From JAICMB01 sp963795935 (lineage in GTDB: Bacteria > Acidobacteriota > Terriglobia > Bryobacterales > Bryobacteraceae), in contig CAWCJO010000016.1 of NCBI GenBank assembly GCA_963795935.1, forward strand, positions 248,001 to 312,000: a stretch of 64,000 bases of DNA, written 5' to 3'. Numbering within the stretch: position 1 is the first letter of the stretch; each line of letters opens with the position of its first letter. The notes under the pieces are model-generated. The model was not told the DNA's origin, did not search any database, and saw nothing but the letters and a program-made list of their open reading frames with translations. A program made the position numbers and the translations under genes. Shown one piece after another: positions 1-9,949 of this stretch.

Positions 1-1365
1 CATCTTGCCCGGATTGAAATGGCACGTGGGATCGAATAGCTCTTTAAACCGCCGAATCGTTTCCAGACTATCGTCCGAAAACAATCGCCCGATCAACTCC
101 ATCTTCTCCATCCCGACGCCGTGCTCGCCCGTGATCGATCCCCCCGCCGCGATACAGTACTCCAGGATGTCCTCGCCCGCCCGTTGCGCGCGTTGCAGTT
201 CGCCCGGCTTGCGCGCGTCGAACAGGATGATCGGATGCATGTTGCCGTCGCCCGCGTGAAAAATGTTGCTGATGGTCAGGCCGTGACGTTCCGAAACCTC
301 GTGGATATAGCGCAGCGTCGGCGCAATCTTCGTCCGCGGCACCACGCCGTCTTGCACGTAATACGACGGGCTGACGCGCCCCACCGCGCCGAACGCGTTC
401 TTGCGTCCCTTCCAAAGCAGCTCCCTCTCCGCCGCCGACCGCGCCACCCGAAACTCCCGCGCGCGGCAGGCCAGGCACGCCTCCCGCACCTGCTCGGTCT
501 GTTCTTCCACCGCCTCCCTCAAGCCTTCCAGTTCGATCAGCAGCACGGCCGCCGCATCCATGGGATAACCCGCGTGCGTGGCCTCTTCCACCATGCGCAG
601 CATCACGCCGTCCAGCATCTCGATCGCAACCGGCGTAATCGCCCGCGCCGTGATCTCCGCCACCGTGTCGGCGCAGTCGTCCGCGGAATCGAAGATAACC
701 AGGATCGTCTTCACCATCTCCGGAGCGCGCATCAGCCGCACCACAATCTTCGTCACCAGCGCCAACGTTCCTTCCGAACCCGTCAGCAGGCCCGTGATGT
801 CGTACCCCGCGCCGTCCTGCGTCTTTCCGCCCGTCTCGAGCAGCGCGCCGTCGGGCAATACGGCCTCCAATCCCAGCACGTGGTTGGTCGTGACGCCATA
901 AGCCAGCGTGTGCGGTCCGCCGGCGTTCTCGGCCACATTGCCGCCAATGGTACAGGCCCGTTGGCTCGACGGATCGGGAGCATAGAAGTACCCGGCATCC
1001 TTCACCGCCATCGAAATATCCAGATTCACGACGCCCGGCTGCACCACGGCCCGCTCGTTCGCCAAATCGATTTCGAGGATGCGGTTCATGCGCGCGAAGG
1101 CAATCACGATTCCGCCCGCGCGCGCAATCGCGCCACCGCTCAAACCGGTGCCCGCTCCACGTCCGACAATCGGAATCTTGAATTCGTTCGAGATCCGAAC
1201 GATCTTCACCACTTCCGCGGTCGAGCGTGGAAATACCACCAACTCCGGCCGCGCTTTATCCACGCTGCCGTCGTATTCGTATAACTTCAGGTCTTCGGGC
1301 CGCTGTAGAACCCCGCGCGGGCCGAGAAGTTCGTGAATCTGCTCGAGCGCGCCGTTCGCAATCAC
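1..1365 (-). CDS. glcD: FAD-linked glycolate/lactate oxidase GlcD-like subunit (3' end outside the window)
   Basis: FAD-binding oxidoreductase of the GlcD/D-lactate dehydrogenase family, expected to oxidise glycolate or another 2-hydroxy acid to the 2-oxo acid. Reading from a GTG at 1365, 455 codons stay open to the window edge, so only a short C-terminus is missing. The PCMH-type FAD motif GRGAGTGLSGGA lies at residues 68-79. The C-terminal FAD-oxidase domain carries the HAGDGNMHP and GEHGVGMEK signatures, and the last visible residues FNPGKM are the usual family ending. It starts 3 bases after the TlpA stop, so the two are probably co-transcribed. No GlcE or GlcF is visible. Exact substrate is unknown. 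No ATG fits the 5' end, so the GTG start is a choice by position. Confidence 0.9.
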   Translation of the reverse strand, partial: MIANGALEQIHELLGPRGVLQRPEDLKLYEYDGSVDKARPELVVFPRSTAEVVKIVRISNEFKIPIVGRGAGTGLSGGAIARAGGIVIAFARMNRILEIDLANERAVVQPGVVNLDISMAVKDAGYFYAPDPSSQRACTIGGNVAENAGGPHTLAYGVTTNHVLGLEAVLPDGALLETGGKTQDGAGYDITGLLTGSEGTLALVTKIVVRLMRAPEMVKTILVIFDSADDCADTVAEITARAITPVAIEMLDGVMLRMVEEATHAGYPMDAAAVLLIELEGLREAVEEQTEQVREACLACRAREFRVARSAAERELLWKGRKNAFGAVGRVSPSYYVQDGVVPRTKIAPTLRYIHEVSERHGLTISNIFHAGDGNMHPIILFDARKPGELQRAQRAGEDILEYCIAAGGSITGEHGVGMEKMELIGRLFSDDSLETIRRFKELFDPTCHFNPGKM

Positions 1366-1368
1366 GCG

Positions 1369-1884
1369 CTATAGCGATTTGACGTAGTTGACCGCCGCAT
1401 CGCCCCAGTCGCCCTCGCCGATAATCTTCTGGACCACCTTGCCCGAGCGGTCGATGATGTACGTCTCTGGGACCTTGAACGTTCCGAACGAAGAGCTGAT
1501 ATTCTCATCCGGATCGCGCGCCGTCTCAAACGCAATTTCGTACCTGCTCAGAAATTTGCGGTAGGCGTTCTCGTTGGTATCGATGCTGATGCCCAGCACG
1601 ACGACGCCCGAATCGGCGACCTTCTTCGCGAATTCGTTCAGCGCGGGAGCTTCCTCGACGCACGGCGCGCACCAGCTCGCCCAGAAATGCAGCACCAGCG
1701 TCTTACCGCCGAAATTCGTGGGCGTAATCTTCTGTCCGCGATCGGTGGTCACGGAAAAGCCTGGGGCGGTGTCGCCGGCCTTGACGACGCGCTCACGAAT
1801 CGTCCCGGCGATCACAAAAACGAGCGCTACCAATAGACCTGCGATGACGATCTTAATGGCAAGGTCGACTTTATCTTTAGGCAT
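1369..1884 (-). CDS. TlpA-like membrane-anchored thioredoxin
   Basis: A 171-residue thiol-disulfide reductase of the TlpA/ResA class. One N-terminal membrane anchor (about residues 9-28) is followed by a thioredoxin domain facing the periplasm. The active site WASWCAPC puts the redox cysteines at 72 and 75, and the cis-Pro loop is VPETYIID. Relatives serve cytochrome c maturation or general disulfide reduction. That would suit an organism with the many c-type hemes encoded further along, but the partner cannot be read from the sequence. It lies upstream of the glcD-like gene on the same strand and is divergent from the pterin operon across only 57 bases. Confidence 0.88.
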   Translation of the reverse strand: MPKDKVDLAIKIVIAGLLVALVFVIAGTIRERVVKAGDTAPGFSVTTDRGQKITPTNFGGKTLVLHFWASWCAPCVEEAPALNEFAKKVADSGVVVLGISIDTNENAYRKFLSRYEIAFETARDPDENISSSFGTFKVPETYIIDRSGKVVQKIIGEGDWGDAAVNYVKSL

Positions 1885-1941
1885 GGCGGGAATAGTTCTA
1901 CTTCAATTTTAGGGTATCCTCACCCCTGCGCGCGGCATCAA

Positions 1942-2370
1942 ATGGTAGGACGGATGCTGCTTACTAGAAGAGTCGATTTCTCGGCGTCTCACGTCTGCGC
2001 CCGGCCGGGGCTCAGCGACAGCGAGAATTTCGCCCTTTACGGCGCGGCCGCAAATCCCAAGGGCCACGGCCATAACTACGTTCTTGAAGTCACGCTCGAC
2101 GGCGATCCCGATCCCACAACCGGCATGGTCTTCGACATCAAGCGCCTCAAAGAAATTTTGAACGAAGCCGTGGTCGAGCCAATGGATCATCGCTTTTTGA
2201 ATTATGAGGTCCGGCCCTTCGATCGCGTCGTGCCCACGACGGAAAACGTCGCCGTCGAGATCTGGAACCGTCTCGCGCCGCATTTCCGGAACGAAACCGC
2301 GCGCCTTCACAACGTCCGCTTATACGAGACCGAGGACCTCTATGTCGATTACGCAGGAGCGTTGGGATGA
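1942..2370 (+). CDS. 6-pyruvoyl-tetrahydropterin synthase / QueD family protein, copy 1
   Basis: A 142-residue protein of the PTPS/QueD fold, which acts on dihydroneopterin triphosphate made by FolE. The zinc histidines are present (FSASH near the N-terminus, then GHGHNY), as are the MDHRFLN and PTTENVA signatures. The catalytic cysteine normally found just before GHGHNY is missing: the sequence reads LYGAAANPKGHGHNY, whereas copy 2 reads LYGKCNNPYGHGHDY. A Cys follows the first zinc His (SHVC) and might or might not substitute. The stop overlaps the start of copy 2 by ATGA, and copy 2 overlaps folE the same way, so this is a three-gene operon. ATG 1942 is used; ATG 1954 is also possible. Confidence 0.88.
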   Translation: MVGRMLLTRRVDFSASHVCARPGLSDSENFALYGAAANPKGHGHNYVLEVTLDGDPDPTTGMVFDIKRLKEILNEAVVEPMDHRFLNYEVRPFDRVVPTTENVAVEIWNRLAPHFRNETARLHNVRLYETEDLYVDYAGALG

Positions 2371-2790
2371 TCGCGCTCACGCGCCGGTACCATTTCTCGG
2401 CCTCGCATCGGCTGCATTCCCAGCCGCCTGCCCGACACCGAAAACGCCGCGCTCTACGGCAAATGCAACAATCCCTATGGTCATGGCCACGACTATGTTC
2501 TCGAAATAACGGCCGTCGGACCGCTCGATGAATCGACCGGCCGCGTGTGTAATCCCGCGGCGCTCGACGCCGTGGTCCGCCGTTGCGTGCTCAATGACAT
2601 GGACCATCGCAATTTGAACGAAGACGTGGGCGACTTTAAAACGATCGTCCCCACGTCGGAAAATCTCGCCGCCGCGATTCATAGCCGGCTCGCGGCCGCT
2701 TGGCCATCGGCGTTCCCGGGTCAGTGGCCGCGCCTGGAGGCCATTCGCTTGCGCGAGACGAGAAAGAATTCATTCGAGCTAAGGACATGA
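2367..2790 (+). CDS. 6-pyruvoyl-tetrahydropterin synthase family protein, copy 2 (one frameshift)
   Basis: Second PTPS paralogue, about 140 residues once one frameshift is ignored. It starts at the ATGA overlap with copy 1 (MIALTRRYHFSASHRLHSQ). An extra C near 2424 then moves the frame, after which the protein continues as RLPDTENAALYGKCNNP and GHGHDY to a stop overlapping the folE start. This copy keeps the Cys-Asn-Asn-Pro catalytic cysteine, both zinc-binding His motifs, the MDHRNLN motif and the PTSENLA motif. Because all active-site residues survive across the break, the lesion is recent or a sequencing error. Together with FolE it would make a tetrahydropterin; queC and queE are absent nearby, which argues against a queuosine role. 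Confidence 0.8.
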
Positions 2791-3431
2791 AGAACAATAA
2801 GGCTGTTGTCAAAATCGCGCCCCGGCAGGGCGGGGAAGCGGCCCCTCTCCGAAATCCGGGCGAGGAATCGATCGCCTCGATGATGGGCAAAATTCTGGAG
2901 CGGCTGGGCGAGGATCCCACCCGCGAAGGTCTCGTCCGCACTCCCGCCCGCGCCGAAAAGGCCCTGCGCTTCCTGACCAGCGGCTACGAAGTAGACATCG
3001 GCGCTATCGTAAACGGCGCCCTGTTCACGCACGAGTGCGACGAGATGATCGTGGTGAAGGACATTGAGTTTTTCAGCATGTGCGAGCATCACCTGCTGCC
3101 TTTCTTCGGCAAAGTCCATGTCGCCTATTTACCGAAGGACAAGGTAATCGGCCTCAGCAAGATCCCGCGTATCGTCGATGCCTTCGCCCGCCGCCTGCAG
3201 CTTCAGGAACGCCTCACGCAGCAGGTCGCCGAGACCATCCGCGACGTTCTGGAGCCGCGCGGCGTGGGCGTCATCTGCGAAGCCCGGCATTTCTGCATGA
3301 TGATGCGCGGCGTCGAAAAACAGCACTCCGGCACCATTACCAGCGCCATGCTGGGCGACTTCCGCGCGCTCAAGGAAACTCGCGATGAGTTCCTCTCGCT
3401 GGTGTCGCACAGAAATCATCCCTTCATGTAA
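2787..3431 (+). CDS. folE: GTP cyclohydrolase I
   Basis: GTP cyclohydrolase I converts GTP to 7,8-dihydroneopterin triphosphate, the entry to folate and tetrahydropterin synthesis. The product is 214 residues, with zinc ligands C99 and the following histidine in CEHHLLPF and C170 in ARHFCMMMRG. The substrate and structural signatures DPTREGL, GLSKIPRIV and SGTITSAMLGDF are intact. The ATG at 2787 overlaps the stop of PTPS copy 2 by ATGA and is chosen over upstream in-frame starts for that reason. The stop abuts the stop of the convergent ADOP gene with no space for a separate terminator. Confidence 0.95.
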   Translation: MKNNKAVVKIAPRQGGEAAPLRNPGEESIASMMGKILERLGEDPTREGLVRTPARAEKALRFLTSGYEVDIGAIVNGALFTHECDEMIVVKDIEFFSMCEHHLLPFFGKVHVAYLPKDKVIGLSKIPRIVDAFARRLQLQERLTQQVAETIRDVLEPRGVGVICEARHFCMMMRGVEKQHSGTITSAMLGDFRALKETRDEFLSLVSHRNHPFM

Positions 3432-5948
3432 TCACTCCGCGCGCAAAGCCTCCATGGGATCGACGGAGGCGGCGCGAAGAGCCGGAAAGAGTCCCGCGGC
3501 AAGCGCCACCATAGTGAGCAAGGCAGCGGTTGCGGCCAATGTCACGGGATCGAACGCCGCGACGCCATAAAGCATGTTGCGCACGAACCGCATCGCCAGG
3601 AACAGCGCCGCGCCGCCCAACACAACTCCCGCTCCCAGCAGCCGCAGCGCTTCGGAGAAGACGATCCACAACACCGTTCTCCGTTGTGCGCCCAAGGCCA
3701 TGCGCACGCCGATTTCCGCGGTGCGCTGCGCGACCATCGACGATAACAGACCATACAAGCCGATTGCGCTCAGAAACAATGCCAACGCGCCGAAGAAATT
3801 GCACAGCGCCGTGATTGCTCTCTGGCTGCCCAGCGCGGCGTCCATCTGCTCTTCCAGCGTGGCGAATAAAACCAGTGGGATCGTGGGCGCGATCTCGGCC
3901 AAAGCTTTGCTGTAAGCGGCCACCGCCTCCGCCTTCGTTCCCGAATTCATCAGAAAAACCAGGTTTCCTCGAAGCGCGTCGCTGGTCAAGGGAAAATAGA
4001 TCGTGCGCGGAGGCGGCTCGCGCAGGCTGGCGAACTTGGCGTCTTCCGCCAAGCCGATAACGCGGCATGTCATGCCGTCCGGAAATTTGTCGCGATCCGC
4101 GCTTGTTACATATCGCCCCAGCGCCTGTTGATGAGGAAACAGGTACGTTGCCGCCGACTCGTTCAAGACGCATACATCGCGTCTTCGCTCATTCCTCTGA
4201 AACTCGCGCCCGGCAATAATTTTCGTCCGCATGGTGCGAAAATAACCGGGGCCCACATCGTTGTAGGTCATGTGTGAATCTTCGGGCGGGTTGGCGCCCT
4301 CGGTCATGGCCTGAAACGAGGCGGTGGCTTCATAGCCGGTCATCGGAGTCGTCCACGTCACCGCCGCCGATCGTATCCCCGGCATTTGTTCGATCCGGTC
4401 CACCATTCGTTGGTACACATCGAGCTTGGCGTCGCCCTTCTGCGGCAGGAGATTAAAGGGCGGGGTCTGGATCGTGACGTGATTTACGTCGAAGCCCGTG
4501 TATTCGCCTCGCATACGGACCAGGCTTTGCGATAGCAACGCCGCTACCGTCACCAGCACCAGCGACAACGCCACCTGAACGGGGAGAAACGCCCGGCCCG
4601 GCGCTCCCCTGCGCGAGCCCGTCGTGGTCCTCGATTTCAGCAGAATCTCCGGATCGGAGCGGCCCGCCATCCAGGCCGGCACACTGCCGAAGAGCAGCGT
4701 CGTGAGCACGGCGAAGATCGCCGTCACCAGAAAGACCGCCTTGTCCGGATGCACGGTCAGCCATTCACCCATATTCGGATCTCTGAAGAATTGCAGCAGG
4801 AAACCGTTTCCATACCATGCCGCCGCCGCCCCCAGCGCGGCGCCCGCGAACGCCAAAACAAAACTCTCCGCCAGGTACTGCCGTATCAAGCGCCAGCGTG
4901 GCGCGCCAATGGCGGTGCGGACCGCAAATTCGCGCGCTCGCGCATGAACGCTGGACACCATCAGTCCGCCCACGTTGACGCAGCACAACAGCAAAACGAG
5001 GCCCACCAGACCCTGCATCAGGTACAGAGGCGCGGCGTAGGCCTGTCCAAAAAACGTCGGCAACCCGGTACGCGCCGAATCCACTCGCAGGCTGGCCTTC
5101 TCGTAGAAAGGCAGATGCTGGAACTGCGCCGGAATGAATTGATGCAGCAGTTGCGGTTGATAAACTGCGATCTCCGCGTTTGCCTGATCAAGCGACACAC
5201 CCGGCCTCAAGCGGCCTATGGCGGAGGAAAGGGCGAACGATGTGGGCGGATTCAGAACATCTCTTCCCGACAACACCGTCACGAACTGAAGCGGCAGGTA
5301 CAGCTTGACGTCGAATCCAGGAAAAACGCCTTCAAAATCCGGCGGAGCGATGCCAACGACGTTCACGATGGTATTGGCAATCTTGATTTGCTTGCCGACG
5401 GTTCGGGAATCCCCACCGAAGCGTTCCTTCCAGAAGCCATAGCTCAACACCGTCGGCCAACCTTCCGGCGGTCCTCCCCGTACGTCGTCGGAAGGCGCAA
5501 TGAGCCGTCCGAAATACGGCCGCAATTCCAGAACTGGAAACGCATTTCCGCTCACGAATCCTACGTTATAAACTCGCAGGGTCCCGTCGTTATCCTCCAT
5601 CGGGACACCGGAGGAGTTCCAGGCCGAAATATCGGAGAAGGAGTGCTGCTCGCGCCGCAGTCCCTGCAACATGCGATAGGGAATGAACGATGCGGTGGCG
5701 CGCCCCGTGGAGGCGGCGCTTACCAGGCTGATGCGCGCCAGCTGCTGCGGATCGGGCACCGGTAAACTGCGCAGCAGAAGCCCGTACAGCACCGTGAATA
5801 TCGCCGTGTTCGCGCCGATTCCGAGGGCCAGCGTGAAAATAGCGGTGAAGCAAAACACTGGCTTTTGGCGTAGAGCGCGAAGCCCCAACGCGAAATCGCG
5901 GCGCCAACCTTCCACGGCGTTCCAAAATAGAGCGAGCCAGTTTTTCAT
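3432..5948 (-). CDS. ADOP-type FtsX/MacB-like permease
   Basis: An 838-residue membrane protein of the ADOP family (acidobacterial duplicated orphan permease), with two MacB_PCD-plus-FtsX units in tandem and no attached ATPase. The N-terminal membrane helix is followed by LGIGANTAIFTVLYG, the family hallmark. A first FtsX block lies around GLVGLVLLLCCVNVGGLM, and the second half ends with ALRAASVDPMEALRAE. Such permeases are abundant in Acidobacteriota and of uncertain function; mechanotransmission or export has been proposed for MacB relatives. The start ATG at 5948 overlaps the meaB stop by ATGA, which ties it to the methylmalonyl-CoA operon. No PadR gene adjoins it, unlike the second ADOP at 57 kb. 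Confidence 0.88.
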   Translation of the reverse strand: MKNWLALFWNAVEGWRRDFALGLRALRQKPVFCFTAIFTLALGIGANTAIFTVLYGLLLRSLPVPDPQQLARISLVSAASTGRATASFIPYRMLQGLRREQHSFSDISAWNSSGVPMEDNDGTLRVYNVGFVSGNAFPVLELRPYFGRLIAPSDDVRGGPPEGWPTVLSYGFWKERFGGDSRTVGKQIKIANTIVNVVGIAPPDFEGVFPGFDVKLYLPLQFVTVLSGRDVLNPPTSFALSSAIGRLRPGVSLDQANAEIAVYQPQLLHQFIPAQFQHLPFYEKASLRVDSARTGLPTFFGQAYAAPLYLMQGLVGLVLLLCCVNVGGLMVSSVHARAREFAVRTAIGAPRWRLIRQYLAESFVLAFAGAALGAAAAWYGNGFLLQFFRDPNMGEWLTVHPDKAVFLVTAIFAVLTTLLFGSVPAWMAGRSDPEILLKSRTTTGSRRGAPGRAFLPVQVALSLVLVTVAALLSQSLVRMRGEYTGFDVNHVTIQTPPFNLLPQKGDAKLDVYQRMVDRIEQMPGIRSAAVTWTTPMTGYEATASFQAMTEGANPPEDSHMTYNDVGPGYFRTMRTKIIAGREFQRNERRRDVCVLNESAATYLFPHQQALGRYVTSADRDKFPDGMTCRVIGLAEDAKFASLREPPPRTIYFPLTSDALRGNLVFLMNSGTKAEAVAAYSKALAEIAPTIPLVLFATLEEQMDAALGSQRAITALCNFFGALALFLSAIGLYGLLSSMVAQRTAEIGVRMALGAQRRTVLWIVFSEALRLLGAGVVLGGAALFLAMRFVRNMLYGVAAFDPVTLAATAALLTMVALAAGLFPALRAASVDPMEALRAE

Positions 5949-6968
5949 GGTGGTAATCCTACTATGACGAGATTTTCGCCTCGGCGTTCCAGAGCGCAAG
6001 TAGTCGGCGCGCCGCGGCATAGGAGCTGAGGCGTCCCGGCCATGACGTCTCGCTCGAGATCGGGCAATTGGGCGCGAACGTCGGGACTGGCGAAGAAGGC
6101 TTCGCCGAGCGATCTCCGGACAGCGGCAAACATCGCCTCGCGCGCCTGCTCCCGCCGTTTGCGGTCGAAGTCTCCCGACGCGATCGTGCGCGAACGGTGG
6201 TCGAGCACGGCGGCGAAGATTTCGGAGATGCCCGCGCCGGTCCGCGCCGAACATGTGACCACCGGGGGCTTCCATCCGTTCGCCTGCGCGGGAAATAGCG
6301 CCAGCGCGCCTTCCAGTTGCTTGCGCGCCGCTTCCGACCGCAACTTGTTATCGCCATCGGCCTTGTTGAAGGCAACGAGATCGGCCAATTCGAGGACGCC
6401 GCGCTTGATGCCCTGCAACTCGTCGCCCGCGCCCGCGAGCATGAGCAGCAGGAAAAAATCCACCATGGAGGCGACCGCGACTTCCGCTTGGCCCGCGCCG
6501 ACGGTTTCGACAATGACGTTCTGAAATCCGGCCGCCTCGCACAACAGAATGGCTTCGCGAGTCTTCGCTGCAACGCCGCCCAACGATGTGCCGGAAGGAG
6601 AAGGGCGCACGAACGCCTCGTCCGCGCCGCTGAGACGCGGCATGCGGGTTTTGTCGCCGAGTATGCTGCCGCCGGTCAAGGGACTTGAGGGATCAATGGC
6701 GAGCACCGCGATTTTTTCGGCCACGCTCGCGGATGACGTACGTGCCGAGCGCTTCGACGAAAGTGCTTTTGCCTACGCCGGGAGCGCCGGTGATGCCGAG
6801 GCGGATCGATTGGCCGCTGTGCGGCAGACAGGCATCCATCAATTCGCGGGCGGGTTCTTCGTCCGCGGGGCGGGAGCTTTCAATCAAAGTAATAGCGCGG
6901 GCGAGGGCGGCGCGATCGCCCGCAAGGACGCGCTCGGCCAACTCGGAAGCCGGTATAGCTGGGCGCAT
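5945..6968 (-). CDS. meaB: MeaB/ArgK-type G3E GTPase, methylmalonyl-CoA mutase chaperone (one frameshift)
   Basis: P-loop GTPase that loads and protects adenosylcobalamin on methylmalonyl-CoA mutase. The first piece carries the Walker A motif GITGAPGVGKSTF; the second carries LAIDPSSPLTGGSILGDKTRM, ETVGAGQAE (Walker B region) and the guanine motif FNKADGD. A single extra C at about 6719-6720 separates them: the expected join is ERGEKIAVLAID. About 340 residues when repaired, normal for the family. The start ATG directly follows the mutase stop (TAAATG), and the stop overlaps the ADOP start by ATGA. Position and family agree on its role with the mutase. Confidence 0.88.
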
Positions 6969-8975
6969 TTACGATTGAGAGGCGCGCAATGTTGTCGCGA
7001 GCGTGCGCAGAATCCTGCTGGCGGCATCGGGAATGCGCGTGCCCGGGCCGAAGATGCCGGCAACGCCGCGCCGATACAGAAAATCGTAATCGCGCGGCGG
7101 AATCACGCCGCCCACGACGACCAGAATGTCGCCGCGGCCAAGGGGTTCAGGCTATCGATCAAGCGCGGGCACGAGCGTCTTATGTCCTCCGGCAAGGGTC
7201 GAAATGCCTACGATATGAACATCGTTCTCGACGGCGTTTCGCGCCACTTCGGCGGGGGTTTGGAAGAGCGGACCGATGTCCACGTCGAAACCCAGATCCG
7301 CGAAGGCGGTGGCGATGATTTTGGCGCCGCGATCGTGACCGTCCTGGCCCATCTTGGCGACCAGGATTCGCGGCCGGCGGCCCTCCGCTTCGGCGAACTC
7401 CAGCGTGAGGCGGCGGGCCTCTTCGAATTGGGCGTCGCCCCGGCTTGCCGCCGCATAGACGCCGTGAATGGCGCGCACCGGGGCATCGTAGCGGCCCCAC
7501 ACCGTTTCTAACGCGGACGAGATTTCGCCCAGCGTGGCGCGCTTGCGCGCGGCTGCGATAGCCGCATCGAGCAGATTGCCTTCGCCGCTACGGGCGCAGT
7601 CAGCTAAAGACTGGAGCGCGGAATCGACGGCGGCGGAATCGCGCTCGCGGCGCACTTTTTCGATCTTCGCAATCTGTTTGGCCCGCACCGCGGCGTTGTC
7701 TACTTCCAGCAGCTCGAGGCGCGTGTCTTCTTCGACGCGATACGCATTCACGCCGACGATGATATCCTTGCCGCTGTCGATCCGGGCTTGACGGCGCGCC
7801 GCCGCCTCTTCGATGCGCATTTTTGGCAGTCCCATTTCGATGGCCTTCACCATGCCTCCGTGCTCTTCTACTTCCTCAATCAACGCCCAAGCCGCGGCGG
7901 CGATCTCTTGCGTGAGCCGCTCGACATACGATGACCCGCCCCAGGGGTCGATCACGCGCGTGATGCCGGTCTCCTCCTGCAAATAGAGCTGCGTGTTGCG
8001 GGCGATGCGAGCGGAGAACTCGCTTGGTAAAGCGAGCGCTTCATCGAGCGCATTGGTGTGCAGCGATTGGGCGCCGCCCAGCGCCGCCGACATCGCTTCG
8101 ATGGCGGTGCGCATGACGTTGTTGAAAGGGTCCTGTTCAGTGAGGCTCCAGCCGGAGGTCTGGCAATGCGTGCGCAGGGCCATGGATTTGGGGTTCTTCG
8201 GATTGAAGGTCTTCACGATTTTCGACCACAGCAAACGCGCGGCGCGCAGCTTGGCGATCTCGCGGAAATGATTCATCCCGATGTCGAAGAAAAACGAAAT
8301 GCGGGGCGCAAATTCGTCGACCGCCAGCCCGGCTTTCAAACCCGTGCGAAGATATTCCAGCCCGTCGGCGAGCGTGTAGGCAAGCTCGATCTCTTCGGTC
8401 GCCCCGGCCTCCTGCATGTGATAGCCGCTGACGCTGATGGGATTGAATTTCGGCATCTTGGCCGCGGCGTAGCGGAAGAAATCGCCGACGATGCGCATGG
8501 AGGGCTCGGGGGGATAGATATAAGTGTTGCGCACCATGAATTCTTTTAGAATGTCGTTCTGGATCGTCCCGCTGAGTTTATCCGGCGGGACTCCCTGTTC
8601 TTCGGCCGCCACAATGTAGAAGGCCATTACGGGCAGCACGGCGCCGTTCATGGTCATGGAGACAGACATTTTATCGAGGGGAATCTGGTCGAAAAGAATT
8701 TTCATGTCCTCGACCGTATCGATGGCCACGCCCGCCTTGCCGACGTCTCCGGTAACGCGGGGACTGTCGGAGTCGTAGCCGCGGTGCGTGGCGAGATCGA
8801 AGGCGACCGAGAGACCCATTTGCCCGGCCGCGAGATTGCGGCGGTAAAAGGCGTTCGATTCCTCGGCCGTTGAGAAACCGGCGTACTGGCGAATGGTCCA
8901 GGGGCGGACGGCGTACATGGTCGCGTACGGACCGCGAAGGAAGGGGGGTAGCCCGGCGGCATAATCGGCGTTCAC
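6969..8975 (-). CDS. Methylmalonyl-CoA mutase, large (catalytic) subunit, with internal stop from two compensating indels
   Basis: Adenosylcobalamin-dependent mutase interconverting methylmalonyl-CoA and succinyl-CoA in propionate metabolism. The barrel domain begins at LPPFLRGPYATMY and RPWTIRQYAGFSTAEESN, the substrate signature of true methylmalonyl-CoA mutases. The C-terminal cobalamin domain has the DGHDRG base-off motif (KMGQDGHDRGAK). Near 7150 the frame reads VPALDR then TAG, then resumes as PLGRGDILVVVGGVIPP to the true end at 6969. Adding a C and removing a T restores VPALIDSLNPLGRGD, so the stop is an indel pair, not a natural terminus. The GTG start at 8975 gives 668 codons. The N-terminal arm is shorter than usual, so a start further upstream with another indel is possible. 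Confidence 0.88.
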
Positions 8976-9006
8976 GGCTGCCGCTCCGCGTCGAGGCGCT
9001 GCTTTT

Positions 9007-9949
9007 TCATACGGCCACGCAGGCGCGGCTGGCGTCGGGCTCGATTTTCAAGCGTGCTAATGCTCGCTCATTCGGGTCGGCATACTTGTTGACGCCGACG
9101 AAGGCGCGAGTGGAAGGAGTGGATGGCGCGGCTGGCTCGCTCTCGAAGAATTCCCACGCTTTGTTTACGAGCGCCGTGGTGAGCCACTCGATGTAGTAGC
9201 AGCCGGCGGCGGGATCGGGCATACCTCCGAAGCAGGATTCGTCGCACAGCAGAAGCTGGGTATTGATTGCGAGGCGGCGGCTGAACTCGCCGGGGTTGTC
9301 GTAGGCGGCATCGAAGGGCCGGAGGACAACAATATCGCAACCGCCGACGATAGCCGACATGGCCTCCGTCGTGCCCCGCAGCAGATTGACGTACGGGTCG
9401 TAGATGGTTCGATTATGTTTCGCAGTGCGCGCCAGAATCCGGATCGGCGACGGCGATACGCGCGGCCACAGCAGACGCGCGGCGCGGAATTTCGCGATTT
9501 CAACGAAGTATTCGAGGCCGATGGGAATTTCAAGCACGCTTACGCCGGGGTTCGCCGCCGCCTTACGGAGCAGCGATGCCAGCTCCCGGGCGGGCGTCTC
9601 GCCATCGGCGCGGATCAGGCCGGGAGAATCGGCTCGCAAGACTTCAACATCCCCGAAAGCCTCCAATATCGCCGCTTTCGGCGTACAGCGCCGCCGCCCC
9701 GCGTGAGATGGCATAGCGGGCCGATTCCAGATCCGAAACTTCGCATGCGATTTTCCAGTTTCGCGAGGAATACAACTGGCGAGGCTCTATGCCGGCAAGG
9801 TCCGCCGAAGTATAAGCGGCTTTGCGGCGATGCCATCGGCCGTGGTCCAATTCAACGATGCCGGCGGCCGGCCCTTCGAGATCGCCACTGACGGCCGCTT
9901 CCCACTCGCTGGCGGTTACGGGCGGGAATTCATCGAAGAGGGGCGTCAT
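9007..9949 (-). CDS. Methylmalonyl-CoA mutase, small (non-catalytic) subunit (one frameshift)
   Basis: Partner subunit of the mutase. The N-terminus FDEFPPVTASEWEAAVSGDL is typical of MutA-type subunits, and a degenerate barrel follows (RLLWPRVSPSP, TEAMSAIVGGCD, PDPAAGCYYIEWL). One extra A near 9680 splits the frame; removing it gives the smooth join ALYAEAAILEAFGDVEV. At about 313 residues it is compact, lacking the C-terminal B12-like domain of the classic 600-residue subunit. The start overlaps the epimerase stop by ATGA, and the catalytic subunit begins 31 bases after its stop. Two-subunit naming rests on position and the FDEFPP signature. Confidence 0.82.

Noticed and set aside
121..1284. 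387-residue plus-strand frame opposite glcD
   Set aside because: Antisense shadow: Arg/His-rich, no motifs, while the minus strand encodes a complete FAD oxidase.
3420..3440. Bidirectional terminator between folE and ADOP
   Set aside because: The two stop codons abut; there is no intergenic DNA for a hairpin with T-runs.
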